A stretch of DNA of 64,000 nucleotides from a virus, in IMG/VR virus record IMGVR_UViG_3300018019_000005, positions 1 through 64,000 of that record; one strand, given 5' to 3'. Shown here one piece after another: positions 52,445-58,944 of the stretch; the stretch's first letter is position 1, and the number at the start of each line of letters is the position of its first letter. A model generated the notes under the pieces. That model did no database searches, had not been told where the DNA came from, and worked only from the letters and a program-made list of their open reading frames with translations. The position numbers were made by a program, and so were the translations under genes.

Positions 52445-53215
52445 TTAAGCCCAGACGGTCTTTATGGACGCTCCTGTCTGTAAGAAGTTGAACCTAATAA
52501 CGTTATAGGTAGTCGTATATCCCGAGGCGTTAGTGAACGATTGCGGTGTCGTGGTAAAGGAGGTGAAGCTCAATCCGCTTACCGTGACGTTGGTCGGGAT
52601 ACCGTAGGACGCCGGGAAGCAGAAGTACGGATAGTTCGGCCCGCCCGAGCAGTTGTAAAAAACCGTGAGGTCAAAGTTGGGGGTGAAATCGCTGCCCCCG
52701 GAGAGAGTTCCGGGCAGAGCGAGGATGTCGGAATTGGAGAGCGAAGCACTGGCGTTGACACCCCAGTATCGCTTGCTGTTGAAGCTCAGGGTCGCCGTGG
52801 CGGTCAACGTTCCGCTGTTTATGTTGATGCTCCAGCTTGAGTTGCTGGTGAAAGGCCCGTTCACTAGGTAGGTCAGCGTGCCGGGGCTGACGGATACCGA
52901 GCCGGTGATACCGCTGCCGGTGATGACCTGTGATGTGGCAGTGATGTTGGAGAGAGTCCAATTCAAAATGACCAAAGCAACCGTAGAGCCTATTTCCGCC
53001 ACACTGGGGGAAGCGGAAAAAGTCATGGAGGGGGTCGGTCCGCTCCCTCCCCCAAAGGAGGGGTCAAGTTGTCCATTGGCTCCAAGAACCGGTATTGCCC
53101 CGGCACTCGCCGCTCCCACAGATTTAGTGATAGCAGGTGCAAGGGTTTGCTGGTAGGGGCCGTTAGGATACCCGGCGAGTTGAGTCCAAATCGGAATGAA
53201 ATTCGAGTTGCCCAT
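52445..53215 (-). CDS. tail fibre or baseplate-associated structural protein
   Basis: 256 residues; AGAGGAG precedes ATG 53215. The N-terminus (NSNFIPIWTQLAGYPNGPYQ) and a Gly-rich linker lead into a Ser/Thr-rich beta domain resembling an Ig-like fold, then a Tyr/Pro-rich C-terminal beta domain. It is placed directly upstream of the collagen-like fibre gene, so a shared adhesion structure is likely. Confidence 0.65.
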   Translation of the reverse strand: MGNSNFIPIWTQLAGYPNGPYQQTLAPAITKSVGAASAGAIPVLGANGQLDPSFGGGSGPTPSMTFSASPSVAEIGSTVALVILNWTLSNITATSQVITGSGITGSVSVSPGTLTYLVNGPFTSNSSWSININSGTLTATATLSFNSKRYWGVNASASLSNSDILALPGTLSGGSDFTPNFDLTVFYNCSGGPNYPYFCFPASYGIPTNVTVSGLSFTSFTTTPQSFTNASGYTTTYNVIRFNFLQTGASIKTVWA

Positions 53216-53301
53216 TACTCCTCTCTAAAGAGCTTAGTATCCCGTTTAATCACCCTAACCCCCAATTAGCTGTCTATCATTTTACTTAAAAGGAGGAATA
53301 A

Positions 53302-53733
53302 ATGAGTACCAAGTGTGCAAAGTGTGGAGAAACGGATAAGTCAAAATTTACTAAGAACTCCGCCAAGAGTAGTGGTTTACAGTCTTATTGTAAAAAGTGT
53401 CATAATGATGCCCAAAAAGCTAGACGATTGCAGCGAGGCTACAACTTTGAGAATCTGAGAAGGTGCTACCGCATTACAGTAGAAAAATACAATGAGATGC
53501 TTATCCAACAAGGTGGGGTTTGCGCTATATGCGGAGAGCCTGAGACAGTGGTTGTAAGGGGTAGAGTGATAAATTTAGCCGTAGACCACGACCACTCATG
53601 CTGTCCCGGAAAAACATCTTGTGGAAAGTGTGTGCGTGGTCTCCTCTGTCGTCGTTGTAATTGGATTCTTGCTAGGTGGAGGGATGATATGAAGTTATTT
53701 GAAAAGGCAATTTCTTACCTTAGACGGGGGTGA
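53302..53733 (+). CDS. endonuclease VII-type HNH
   Basis: 143 residues, AGGAGG upstream. N-terminal CAKCGETDKSKF...CKKCH, then a nuclease core CAICGEPE, VDHDHSC, with CGKCVRGLLCRRCN. The extra Cys pair between DHDH and CRRC is a known variant of endonuclease VII relatives. Opposite to the surrounding minus-strand genes; overlaps the HAD gene's 3' end by 14 bases. Confidence 0.83.
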   Translation: MSTKCAKCGETDKSKFTKNSAKSSGLQSYCKKCHNDAQKARRLQRGYNFENLRRCYRITVEKYNEMLIQQGGVCAICGEPETVVVRGRVINLAVDHDHSCCPGKTSCGKCVRGLLCRRCNWILARWRDDMKLFEKAISYLRRG

Positions 53734-54262
53734 CTATGACGGGGGTGAAGAAGTCTTCTTTGCGGAATACCTTGAAACTTCCTCCAGCTTTCATGAGGTT
53801 TTCGTGGTTGATTTTGGTGCGCTTGAAAAGCTCCAAACAGGCGTCGGCGAACTTCCACGGACCTACGGACTCGACTTCAATGTAACGGTCAAGTTTACCG
53901 GCCCGCTCTAAAGCGGCCAATTCAGCCTTACCAAGCTGGTCTTCCAACCACCAGAAGTCCTGTGGTTCACCGGGTTTGAGCACCGCCCCGGCTTTCTCGT
54001 CCGGGTCTCCGTGCCCCCAGTTCATATACTTGATGTCCTTGACGAGGTCGTGGGCGTAGAGAACTCGGAGAAGGGTTTGGATGTCCATGTTGCTCGGCGG
54101 ATTTTCCCATGGCCAGCAGGTGAGCCAGTAGCAGTCGAACAGTTTGGCGAGGACTCGAAGCTGACTGATGACGCCGGGGCGCAGTTCGAGGAAGGTGTGC
54201 TGGCGATACCTGCCCATAATGGTGTCGTCAATGTCGATGTAGAGTCTGCCGAACTTTTTCAT
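53720..54262 (-). CDS. HAD-superfamily phosphatase-like protein
   Basis: 180 residues. Motif I is YIDIDDTIMG (DxDxT), motif II WLTCWPWE has Thr at the expected place, and FWWLEDQLG gives a late acidic pair. The fold is like phage and bacterial HAD hydrolases acting on small phosphorylated molecules or nucleic acid ends. Ribosome site GAGGAAGAG and an ATGA overlap join it to the small gene upstream. Confidence 0.75.
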   Translation of the reverse strand: MKKFGRLYIDIDDTIMGRYRQHTFLELRPGVISQLRVLAKLFDCYWLTCWPWENPPSNMDIQTLLRVLYAHDLVKDIKYMNWGHGDPDEKAGAVLKPGEPQDFWWLEDQLGKAELAALERAGKLDRYIEVESVGPWKFADACLELFKRTKINHENLMKAGGSFKVFRKEDFFTPVIVTPV

Positions 54263-54432
54263 TTCTCTTCCTCAGCCGTGGTGGGGTAGGAATCGCATGC
54301 TTCCAGCGTAAGCTGGTGCTTTTTCGGCCCCTTCGCCACTTTGGCGTGCAAGCTCTCTTGGCAATAAGGGCAATAGATGTCAAACTCCGCCACTGGTGTT
54401 AACTTGGGTGCCTTCTTCTTCGTCTTCTCCAT
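54259..54432 (-). CDS. 57-residue zinc-ribbon protein
   Basis: The frame from ATG 54432 has GGAGG upstream. It contains one CPYC knuckle (FDIYCPYCQESLHAK) and a later Cys, with a basic N-terminus and an acidic C-terminus. It overlaps the preceding gene's 3' end by 53 bases and the HAD start by four. Confidence 0.65.
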   Translation of the reverse strand: MEKTKKKAPKLTPVAEFDIYCPYCQESLHAKVAKGPKKHQLTLEACDSYPTTAEEEK

Positions 54433-54721
54433 GTAGCCTCCGCATTACGGAATATAGCCCGGTACCACCACAGTGAGAGCATTGCTCTATCGTGGGCTGG
54501 TTGGGCTTGAAACCCGTGGCATTGCACCACCCGCAGCCGAGATACGGCGGGGCGGCAATCGGCCCCCACACGACGAAATCTTCGGCATCGTACTCAAAGT
54601 CGTCGCCGAAAGCCTGCCATAACCCTTTTTCTTCGAGGGCAGTGTAATGCAATATCTCCAGACGTTGGCTGATTTTGAACACTACCCAGTACCATCCGGT
54701 AGTGATAATCAGGTCGCTCAT
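54380..54721 (-). CDS. hypothetical protein with DnaJ-type zinc motif
   Basis: 113 residues from ATG 54721. The N-terminal half has short strands and a WYWVVFKISQ stretch. Near residue 70 are CGWCNATG and CSHCGGTG, the paired CxxCxGxG units of DnaJ zinc centres, but no J domain is present. It may be a small adaptor; function unknown. Confidence 0.65.
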   Translation of the reverse strand: MSDLIITTGWYWVVFKISQRLEILHYTALEEKGLWQAFGDDFEYDAEDFVVWGPIAAPPYLGCGWCNATGFKPNQPTIEQCSHCGGTGLYSVMRRLHGEDEEEGTQVNTSGGV

Positions 54722-55014
54722 GAGTATTCCACCAGCCAATCAAGTTCTTGGTCCCGGTGTTTCTTGGCTTCTGTTTCCAGGAGGCTCTCTAATGCCTTGA
54801 ATACCTCATAGGGAGTCATGTTATGCTGGACGGGATTGGTCTCATCATTCCAGTATAGGGAGTAGTTCTCAGACGGCCTGTAGCCCTTGACTGTGTAGAG
54901 GCTCAATATGCGGCCCCTGATGTTAAACTCCGCCACGGGGGTGAGGGAGTCCGGGTATGCTCTCCCCATAGGAAATGGATGTCTGTCCAAGGTTTGTGTG
55001 CATTTTTCGTTCAT
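54718..55014 (-). CDS. hypothetical protein
   Basis: 98 residues, start after AGGTAAT. Contains a beta segment (AEFNIRGRILSLYTVKGY) and a C-terminal helix (FKALESLLETEAKKHRDQE). No known family. ATGA overlap with the next gene. Confidence 0.65.
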   Translation of the reverse strand: MNEKCTQTLDRHPFPMGRAYPDSLTPVAEFNIRGRILSLYTVKGYRPSENYSLYWNDETNPVQHNMTPYEVFKALESLLETEAKKHRDQELDWLVEYS

Positions 55015-55020
55015 ATTACC

Positions 55021-55404
55021 TCATCGAAACATATAGAGGCTTTGCCCGCCCGTTTCCATGTGAACACCGCACAGCACGAGAATGCGAATCTCATCAGTGA
55101 TGACCTTCGCCAATTCCGCCGTGTCAATGCCCAGCCAGATTTGGTCGTGCTCGGCGCAGGAGACCATATCATCTGTGCCGGGTTGGAGCTTGTCTAAGAG
55201 GAGGAAGGCGGTGATGTCATCCCGCTTGGTGAGTGGGCTTTCCGGCTTTCCTTTGGGGCTCTCCTCTTCGATTTTTTCCCACCGTTCGTATAATTCGTCC
55301 GCTATCACAGCCTGTATGTCCCGGCCTTCGAGTTCAACGTAGTGGCCTCTTCCCCCTCGGGTAGACCACACTCTCCCACTCATCGGGATGGCGGCGTCTC
55401 TCAT
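55021..55404 (-). CDS. hypothetical protein
   Basis: 127 residues from ATG 55404 (AGGAGAC upstream). Regions: RGGRGHYVELEGRD, a helical middle with DELYERWEKIEEES, and DTAELAKVITDEIRI near the end. No catalytic motif is recognised. Part of the same minus-strand operon. Confidence 0.65.
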   Translation of the reverse strand: MRDAAIPMSGRVWSTRGGRGHYVELEGRDIQAVIADELYERWEKIEEESPKGKPESPLTKRDDITAFLLLDKLQPGTDDMVSCAEHDQIWLGIDTAELAKVITDEIRILVLCGVHMETGGQSLYMFR

Positions 55405-55412
55405 AGCGTCTC

Positions 55413-55745
55413 CTAGATGCGCTCAGCGAGAATCAAAGTGTCGCCCATGGAGGCGATGTTAAAACGGTGCCCGCACGCAGCGCACATGTAGTTCTGGCTT
55501 CCACCGCCGCAGGGACCGGGGAGGAATTTCATGTTGCCGCAGTCGGGGCACTTGCCTTCTTCGAGGCTCTTACGAACCTGCTGTTCATCACTTGGTTCTT
55601 TCATGGTCATCTTAAAGTCGGTGATGGTTCCCATGTTGACCATCTCCCCGCCCGGCGTCCCCATGAACAGCGTGCCGCCTTCCATGAAGGACTTATTTCT
55701 CTTCCACCGTTTGAAAGCCTCGGCTATGTGTGAAAAAAAGAACAT
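55413..55745 (-). CDS. zinc-ribbon hypothetical protein
   Basis: 110 residues from ATG 55745, AGGAGGG upstream. A hydrophobic N-terminus and a four-Cys ribbon CPDCGN...CAACGHRF at about 70-95. It overlaps the upstream gene by 53 bases. Confidence 0.65.
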   Translation of the reverse strand: MFFFSHIAEAFKRWKRNKSFMEGGTLFMGTPGGEMVNMGTITDFKMTMKEPSDEQQVRKSLEEGKCPDCGNMKFLPGPCGGGSQNYMCAACGHRFNIASMGDTLILAERI

Positions 55746-55929
55746 CACATCCCTCCTGTGGGGTTCGACATTTTGCTACCCGCATGGTAAGCTTGGTTCC
55801 CTCAATTGGACGGGAGCCGAGACTGAAAATCGGGTCGGGTTCCTCAGTCGGACGGTTGCAGTGTCGGCACCCATCAGTGGGATGCACGTGAACCGTTCCG
55901 CAGGCCGGGCACTTCCATGGTAGTTTCAT
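55693..55929 (-). CDS. small zinc-ribbon protein
   Basis: 78 residues. CPACGTVHVHPTDGCRHCN is a four-Cys ribbon, and a further Cys pair follows. First gene of the minus-strand run of zinc proteins; AAAGGAAAC precedes ATG 55929. A structured leader lies upstream. Confidence 0.65.
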   Translation of the reverse strand: MKLPWKCPACGTVHVHPTDGCRHCNRPTEEPDPIFSLGSRPIEGTKLTMRVAKCRTPQEGCDVLFFTHSRGFQTVEEK

Positions 55930-55965
55930 ATACAGTTTCCTTTACTGTCTCCACTATATTTGTAT

Positions 55966-56140
55966 CCACGCTTCTGCGTGACTTCTCCGTCGCCTAAAGG
56001 CGACGGCTTCTCAAGCTACGCTTAGCTCTACTACGCTTGCGTTAACGCTTGAAGGGCTTATCCGAGCCCCTGTATCAAGTTAGAATGACTGGTAAATCAG
56101 TGGCGATAACCAGCATTTTCAGCTTTGAGACCGCCACTTA
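55966..56140 (-). ncRNA. structured RNA candidate resembling a TnpB-associated omega RNA
   Basis: On the minus strand a promoter-like TGGTATTATA is followed by about 175 bases rich in paired segments. AGTGGCG pairs with CGCCACT near the start; CTTGA with TCAAG encloses GGGCT/AGCCC; CCGTCGCC pairs with GGCGACGG around a TTTA loop (55987-56006); and CACGC pairs with GCGTG. The TTTA hairpin flanked by TTGAGAAG and GAAGTCAC resembles right ends of IS200/IS605 elements and the 3' part of omega RNAs. No tnpB gene is in the window. It may instead be a regulatory leader of the 55929 operon. Confidence 0.4.
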
Positions 56141-56150
56141 TATAATACCA
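56141..56150 (-). promoter_or_regulatory. putative phage promoter motif TGGTATTATA
   Basis: Minus-strand decamer directly upstream of the structured RNA candidate. Confidence 0.45.
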
Positions 56151-56190
56151 CAGAAAGTAGGAAATTTGGAGTTTATTTTGAAAGGGGGTA

Positions 56191-56234
56191 CGTCGGCTTC
56201 CTCTGCCAGCTAAAGCAGGCAGTCCCCGCCGACG
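56191..56234. other. nested hairpin with TTTA/TAAA loop
   Basis: CGTCGGC pairs with GCCGACG (7 bp), and inside it CTGCC pairs with GGCAG, extended by GC-TAAA-GC with one mismatch. The loop matches that of the hairpin at 55987, so both may belong to one small palindrome-ended element. Confidence 0.45.
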
Positions 56235-56282
56235 CAAAATCTATGGCCGGAATAAAAAATTCTGCAATATTTCGACTACCGG

Positions 56283-56292
56283 TGGTATTATA
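56283..56292 (+). promoter_or_regulatory. putative phage promoter motif TGGTATTATA
   Basis: Plus-strand decamer, divergent from the one at 56141, upstream of the hairpin leader and the HNH fragment. Confidence 0.45.
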
Positions 56293-56352
56293 TGAGTGAG
56301 AAGTAGAAGCACCGTTTGAGAAGTGAGTCGTTTCGTCCGTCGTTGCAGTAGA

Positions 56353-56406
56353 CAGGACCGGGGGGCCTCAGTTACCCTCCTATCTTTTACGACCCCCCGG
56401 TGCCTG
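56353..56406 (+). promoter_or_regulatory. 13-bp GC-rich hairpin in a leader
   Basis: CAGGACCGGGGGG (56353-56365) pairs with CCCCCCGGT and CCTG (56393-56406) with one bulged G; the loop is 27 bases. It lies between the promoter motif and the HNH fragment and has no T-tract. Other than this hairpin, the 120 bases around it show no gene. Confidence 0.45.
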
Positions 56407-56417
56407 AGTGAGGCAAT

Positions 56418-56525
56418 GTGGAAAAACTGGAAAGAGACAGGAAAAACCACAAAGCCTATCGAGACCGGTTAAGGCTCGAAGCAATCAACCACTACTCCGG
56501 TCCCGAAGTTCGCATGAGTTTTTGA
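56418..56525 (+). pseudogene. N-terminal fragment of an HNH endonuclease
   Basis: 35 codons from GTG 56418 to TGA 56523. The peptide (KLERDRKNHKAYRDRLRLEA then INHYSG) is the usual entry helix of a family whose next residues are G-x-P-x-C-x-C. Here the frame leaves the family sequence after YSG and stops. The matching remainder is at 57604-57855. Confidence 0.5.
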
Positions 56526-56606
56526 ACCAGCCGGAAGAGACTATGTGGGCGCTGGCCAGGTGAAGGAAATAAATTCCAGTTGATTTCAATCGAAGGGAGA
56601 TTGGTT

Positions 56607-56861
56607 ATGGACGACGCAGGTTACATCATGATGCACAGAGTCATCGGCGGATTGCACGACGGAAAATTCAAAAGCTCGGGGAAGTGGGTCGTCATGGACG
56701 ATGGAGACTACTTAGCTTTTCTACGATTTCTCGTAGAATTGCGGTCCTCTCGTTCTCCGGCGCACCCTCCTTGCCCGCCGCTGTTTCCAGTTGATGAAGT
56801 AAAGGCTGAAATTGCGTCCTTAGAGCTTCGGATGTCTTGTCCAAAACCACCTCGTCAATAA
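56607..56861 (+). CDS. hypothetical protein, convergent overlap
   Basis: 84 residues from ATG 56607 with AGGGAG upstream. The first 45 residues look coding (GYIMMHRVIGGLHDGKFKSS, KWVVMDDGDYLAF). The rest overlaps the convergent gene at 56692-57078 and may be only an open frame. Function unknown. Confidence 0.4.
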   Translation: MDDAGYIMMHRVIGGLHDGKFKSSGKWVVMDDGDYLAFLRFLVELRSSRSPAHPPCPPLFPVDEVKAEIASLELRMSCPKPPRQ

Positions 56862-57078
56862 GCGTTGAACGCTTGAGGGCGTGCAGCGGAATTAACTCCC
56901 ACTGGACATGTCGTTCCGTGTAAAGAAACGTATGGCCGCATTCGGGACAGCATAGTTTTTGAGACAAGATTTCCGTGGGCCACTCGGGTTGATTTGGCGT
57001 TGTTTCTGGAGGCTTGGGACATGGGAGCCAAATGGGGCGAGAGTCAGCAACGCACACAACAAAAGGATAACGAGGCAT
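56692..57078 (-). CDS. conserved phage zinc protein
   Basis: 128 residues from ATG 57078. The phrases RYPFVVCVADSRPIWLPCPK, then QPEWPTEILSQKLCCPECGH form a beta module and a zinc pair that I remember from phage hypothetical proteins. The C-terminal half is helical. GGGAGGG lies upstream at a slightly long distance. Confidence 0.6.
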   Translation of the reverse strand: MPRYPFVVCVADSRPIWLPCPKPPETTPNQPEWPTEILSQKLCCPECGHTFLYTERHVQWELIPLHALKRSTLIDEVVLDKTSEALRTQFQPLLHQLETAAGKEGAPENERTAILREIVEKLSSLHRP

Positions 57079-57197
57079 CGGAGTTCCAGCCCTCCCCTTC
57101 TGTTTATGAAAGCTATACAAGGGCACTGCAAGAAGCGAATGAGATTCTATCACACGAGGAGTCCGGGCGGCTTCCTGACTTTGTGCCCAAGGCGTAA
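57021..57197 (+). CDS. small polar hypothetical protein
   Basis: 58 residues from ATG 57021, with GGAGG eight bases upstream. Polar and helical (GAKWGESQQRTQQKDNEA, then YTRALQEANEILSHE). The first 58 bases overlap the start of the divergent gene at 57078, so at least one of the two starts may be wrong. Confidence 0.45.
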   Translation: MGAKWGESQQRTQQKDNEASEFQPSPSVYESYTRALQEANEILSHEESGRLPDFVPKA

Positions 57198-57264
57198 AGT
57201 TAACACTGACGAGTTCAAATTGGAGGCGAAGGTGCCTACATGCAGAGCACAATAGAACAAACCC

Positions 57265-57540
57265 TTATTCCCTACCCGTATGACCCATTAAATCGTCTAC
57301 CGCTTGGTTTGCGGCGTCCTGTGTACGACTTTCTAAGACGCTACATTCTTTTTCGAGGGCTGCCAAGTCGAAGCCGTCAACAAGCTTTGTCAGAAGTGAA
57401 ATCGTTGCTTCCAGCTTCGATTCAAGAGCGGCTAGCTCATCTCCTGGATAAATCCTACGGCTGGGAATAGCAGAGGGTCTTGACCTGAGCGCCTCCTCAA
57501 TCCGTGTATCCACATAGTCCTTGATTTCGTCGTCAGTCAT
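57265..57540 (-). CDS. small coiled-coil protein
   Basis: 91 residues, AAGGAGATGG upstream of ATG 57540. N-terminal DDEIKDYVDTRIEEAL, then a leucine-rich coiled coil (ELAALESKLEATISLLTKLV). Likely oligomeric. No family recognised. Confidence 0.65.
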   Translation of the reverse strand: MTDDEIKDYVDTRIEEALRSRPSAIPSRRIYPGDELAALESKLEATISLLTKLVDGFDLAALEKECSVLESRTQDAANQAVDDLMGHTGRE

Positions 57541-57603
57541 TTTGCCATCTCCTTGTCACTTCTACGAAAAGTCCCAATCGTCTGGTCCGAACCTCGAACT
57601 TGA

Positions 57604-57855
57604 ATCGTCACCGGTCGTGGTGGTAATCCAAGATGTCAGTGTCCGGGGTGCTTGGTTGCTGAATTAAGTTTTCTGACTATAGACCACATAAACGGTGGAG
57701 GAGGGGCACACAGAAAGACCACCGGTTGGGGTTGGAAGTTCTACTTGTGGTTAAAGCAGAATGGGTATCCAACAGGCTATCGGGTACTCTGTTTTAACTG
57801 CAACTTGGGTCGTGAAATAAACGGGGGTATTTGCCCCCACGAGAGAATGAAATGA
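57604..57855 (+). pseudogene. C-terminal fragment of an HNH endonuclease
   Basis: An open frame of 83 codons without a good start (TTG 57652 is the first). It carries GGNPRCQCPGC, LTIDHINGGGGAHR, FYLWLKQNGYP and VLCFNCNLGR, the complete metal-binding and catalytic half of a phage HNH. It matches the missing half of the fragment at 56418: joining YSG to GNPRC restores the family order. About 1.1 kb lies between. Confidence 0.6.
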
Positions 57856-57889
57856 AGAACCTATCGTCCAACTCGTTATCGTATAGTAG

Positions 57890-57988
57890 CTCATTGCTGC
57901 TTAGCGGCCTCGTGTTGCCCGATGGGTGGGACGGATAAAGACCACCAAATTCGGGTAAGACGAGGCGGCTAACAAGCCGCCTTTTTTG
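57890..57988 (+). ncRNA. structured RNA candidate ending in a terminator
   Basis: CCTCGT (57908) pairs with ACGAGG (57960), CCCGA (57918) with TCGGG (57951), and GGTGG (57925) with CCACC (57942), forming one long stem with two internal loops. The transcript would end at the terminator that follows. No gene is found here. It resembles no RNA family that I can name. Confidence 0.4.
57964..57988 (+). terminator. rho-independent terminator before the tRNA array
   Basis: GGCGGCT and AGCCGCC form a 7-bp stem with an AACA loop, followed by six T residues. It separates upstream transcription from the tRNA genes. Confidence 0.85.
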
Positions 57989-57991
57989 TTT

Positions 57992-58080
57992 GTCGGGATG
58001 GGTGAGAGGCTAAAACCATCTGTCTGTAAAACAGACGCCCCCTGTGGGCTACGCAGGTTCAAATCCTGCTCCCGGCACCA
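57992..58080 (+). tRNA. tRNA-Tyr (GUA)
   Basis: The acceptor GTCGGGA pairs with TCCCGGC, the anticodon stem TCTGT/ACAGA encloses CTGTAAA (anticodon GTA), and there is a long variable arm, a T arm GCAGG-TTCAAAT-CCTGC and an encoded CCA. Confidence 0.93.
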
Positions 58081-58086
58081 AGTTTT

Positions 58087-58173
58087 GGCAGCGTTCCGTG
58101 GAAGAATGCGGTAGGACACGAGAACATACCGTGAGGGCAACCACAGCGGTGTCACCGGTCCCTTGACGCTGCT
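58087..58173 (+). ncRNA. unknown structured RNA between two tRNAs
   Basis: GCAGCGT (58088-58094) pairs perfectly with ACGCTGC (58166-58172), closing an 85-base element of tRNA size. Inside, CGGTA pairs with TACCG, and GGG...CCC encloses ACC/GGT. No T loop or CCA is present, so it is not a standard tRNA. Confidence 0.4.
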
Positions 58174-58183
58174 AATAGTTTAT

Positions 58184-58268
58184 GCGGTCGTGGTGGAATT
58201 GGTAGACTCGCCAGATTGAGAGTCTGGTCCCGAAAGGGGTGGGGGTTCAAGTCCCCCCGACCGCACCA
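58184..58268 (+). tRNA. tRNA-Leu (GAG)
   Basis: Acceptor GCGGTCG/CGACCGC, anticodon stem CCAGA/TCTGG with loop TTGAGAG (anticodon GAG), long variable arm CCCGAAAGGGG, encoded CCA. Confidence 0.93.
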
Positions 58269-58317
58269 AAATCAAATATGGTAGCTACGCAGTACATATG
58301 TAAGGAGCGTCTGCCAT

Positions 58318-58944
58318 ATGAAACATATCAAGTATACAAAGGAGTTGCTTGCTCCTATCGTAGCCGATAGCAAAAGCTATGCTGAGATTATCCGAAGATT
58401 GGGGATAAAGCAAGGAGGAGGAACTCAAAGGCTTTTAATTGAGAGAATCAAAGATTATGAACTTAGTACTCTTCACTTTCTCGGTACACGACGGAACAGT
58501 GGGCTTGAGCATACGGGTGGTTCAAGAAAACTCCATTGGACTGAAGTTCTAATTTTTAATCGTCGTAATGGAAGAAAAGAGACAACCAACAGGTTACGAC
58601 GAGCGATGATTGAGTCTGGGATTCCTTACGTATGTGATGAATGTGGTTGTTCTCCAGAGTGGCGTGGTCGATTGCTTGTTTTAGAAATTAACCACAAAAA
58701 TGGGGATAACAGGGACAACCAAAAGAATAATGTTCAATTCATCTGTCCTAATTGCCACTCTCAGACAGAGAATTTCAGAAGTAAAAACATTGGCCGAGTG
58801 GTCAAATTGGCAAAGGCGCTTCCCTCAGAAGGAAGAGATTTTGTGGGTTCGACTCCCACCTCGGCCACCAATTTTGCGAGAGTGGTGGAACTGATAGACA
58901 CGCCAGCCCTAGAAGCTGGTTCGGGAAACCGAGTGAGGGTTTGA
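58318..58944 (+). CDS. HNH homing endonuclease reading into two tRNA genes
   Basis: 208 residues from ATG 58318. N-terminal helix-turn-helix-like part (SKSYAEIIRRLGIKQGGGTQ), then the HNH core CDECGCSPEW, LEINHKNGDNRDN and FICPNCHSQTENF. The family normally ends soon after NFRSKN. Here no stop occurs and the frame runs through the whole tRNA-Leu(CAG) gene and most of tRNA-Leu(UAG). The core is AT-rich and the tail is tRNA sequence. The gene probably inserted immediately upstream of a tRNA. Confidence 0.8.
   Translation: MKHIKYTKELLAPIVADSKSYAEIIRRLGIKQGGGTQRLLIERIKDYELSTLHFLGTRRNSGLEHTGGSRKLHWTEVLIFNRRNGRKETTNRLRRAMIESGIPYVCDECGCSPEWRGRLLVLEINHKNGDNRDNQKNNVQFICPNCHSQTENFRSKNIGRVVKLAKALPSEGRDFVGSTPTSATNFARVVELIDTPALEAGSGNRVRV
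58792..58870 (+). tRNA. tRNA-Leu (CAG), short variable arm
   Basis: Acceptor GGCCGAG/CTCGGCC, anticodon stem CTTCC/GGAAG with loop CTCAGAA (anticodon CAG), T arm GTGGG/CCCAC, encoded CCA. The variable region (AGATTTT) is only about seven bases, unusual for Leu. It lies inside the coding frame of the HNH gene. Confidence 0.88.

Noticed and set aside
57240-57470. 76-codon plus frame
   Set aside because: It is opposite a coiled-coil gene with a strong ribosome site and looks like its shadow.
57860-57988. tmRNA-like RNA
   Set aside because: There is no tRNA-like end, no T arm or CCA and no credible tag frame; kept only as an unnamed structured RNA.
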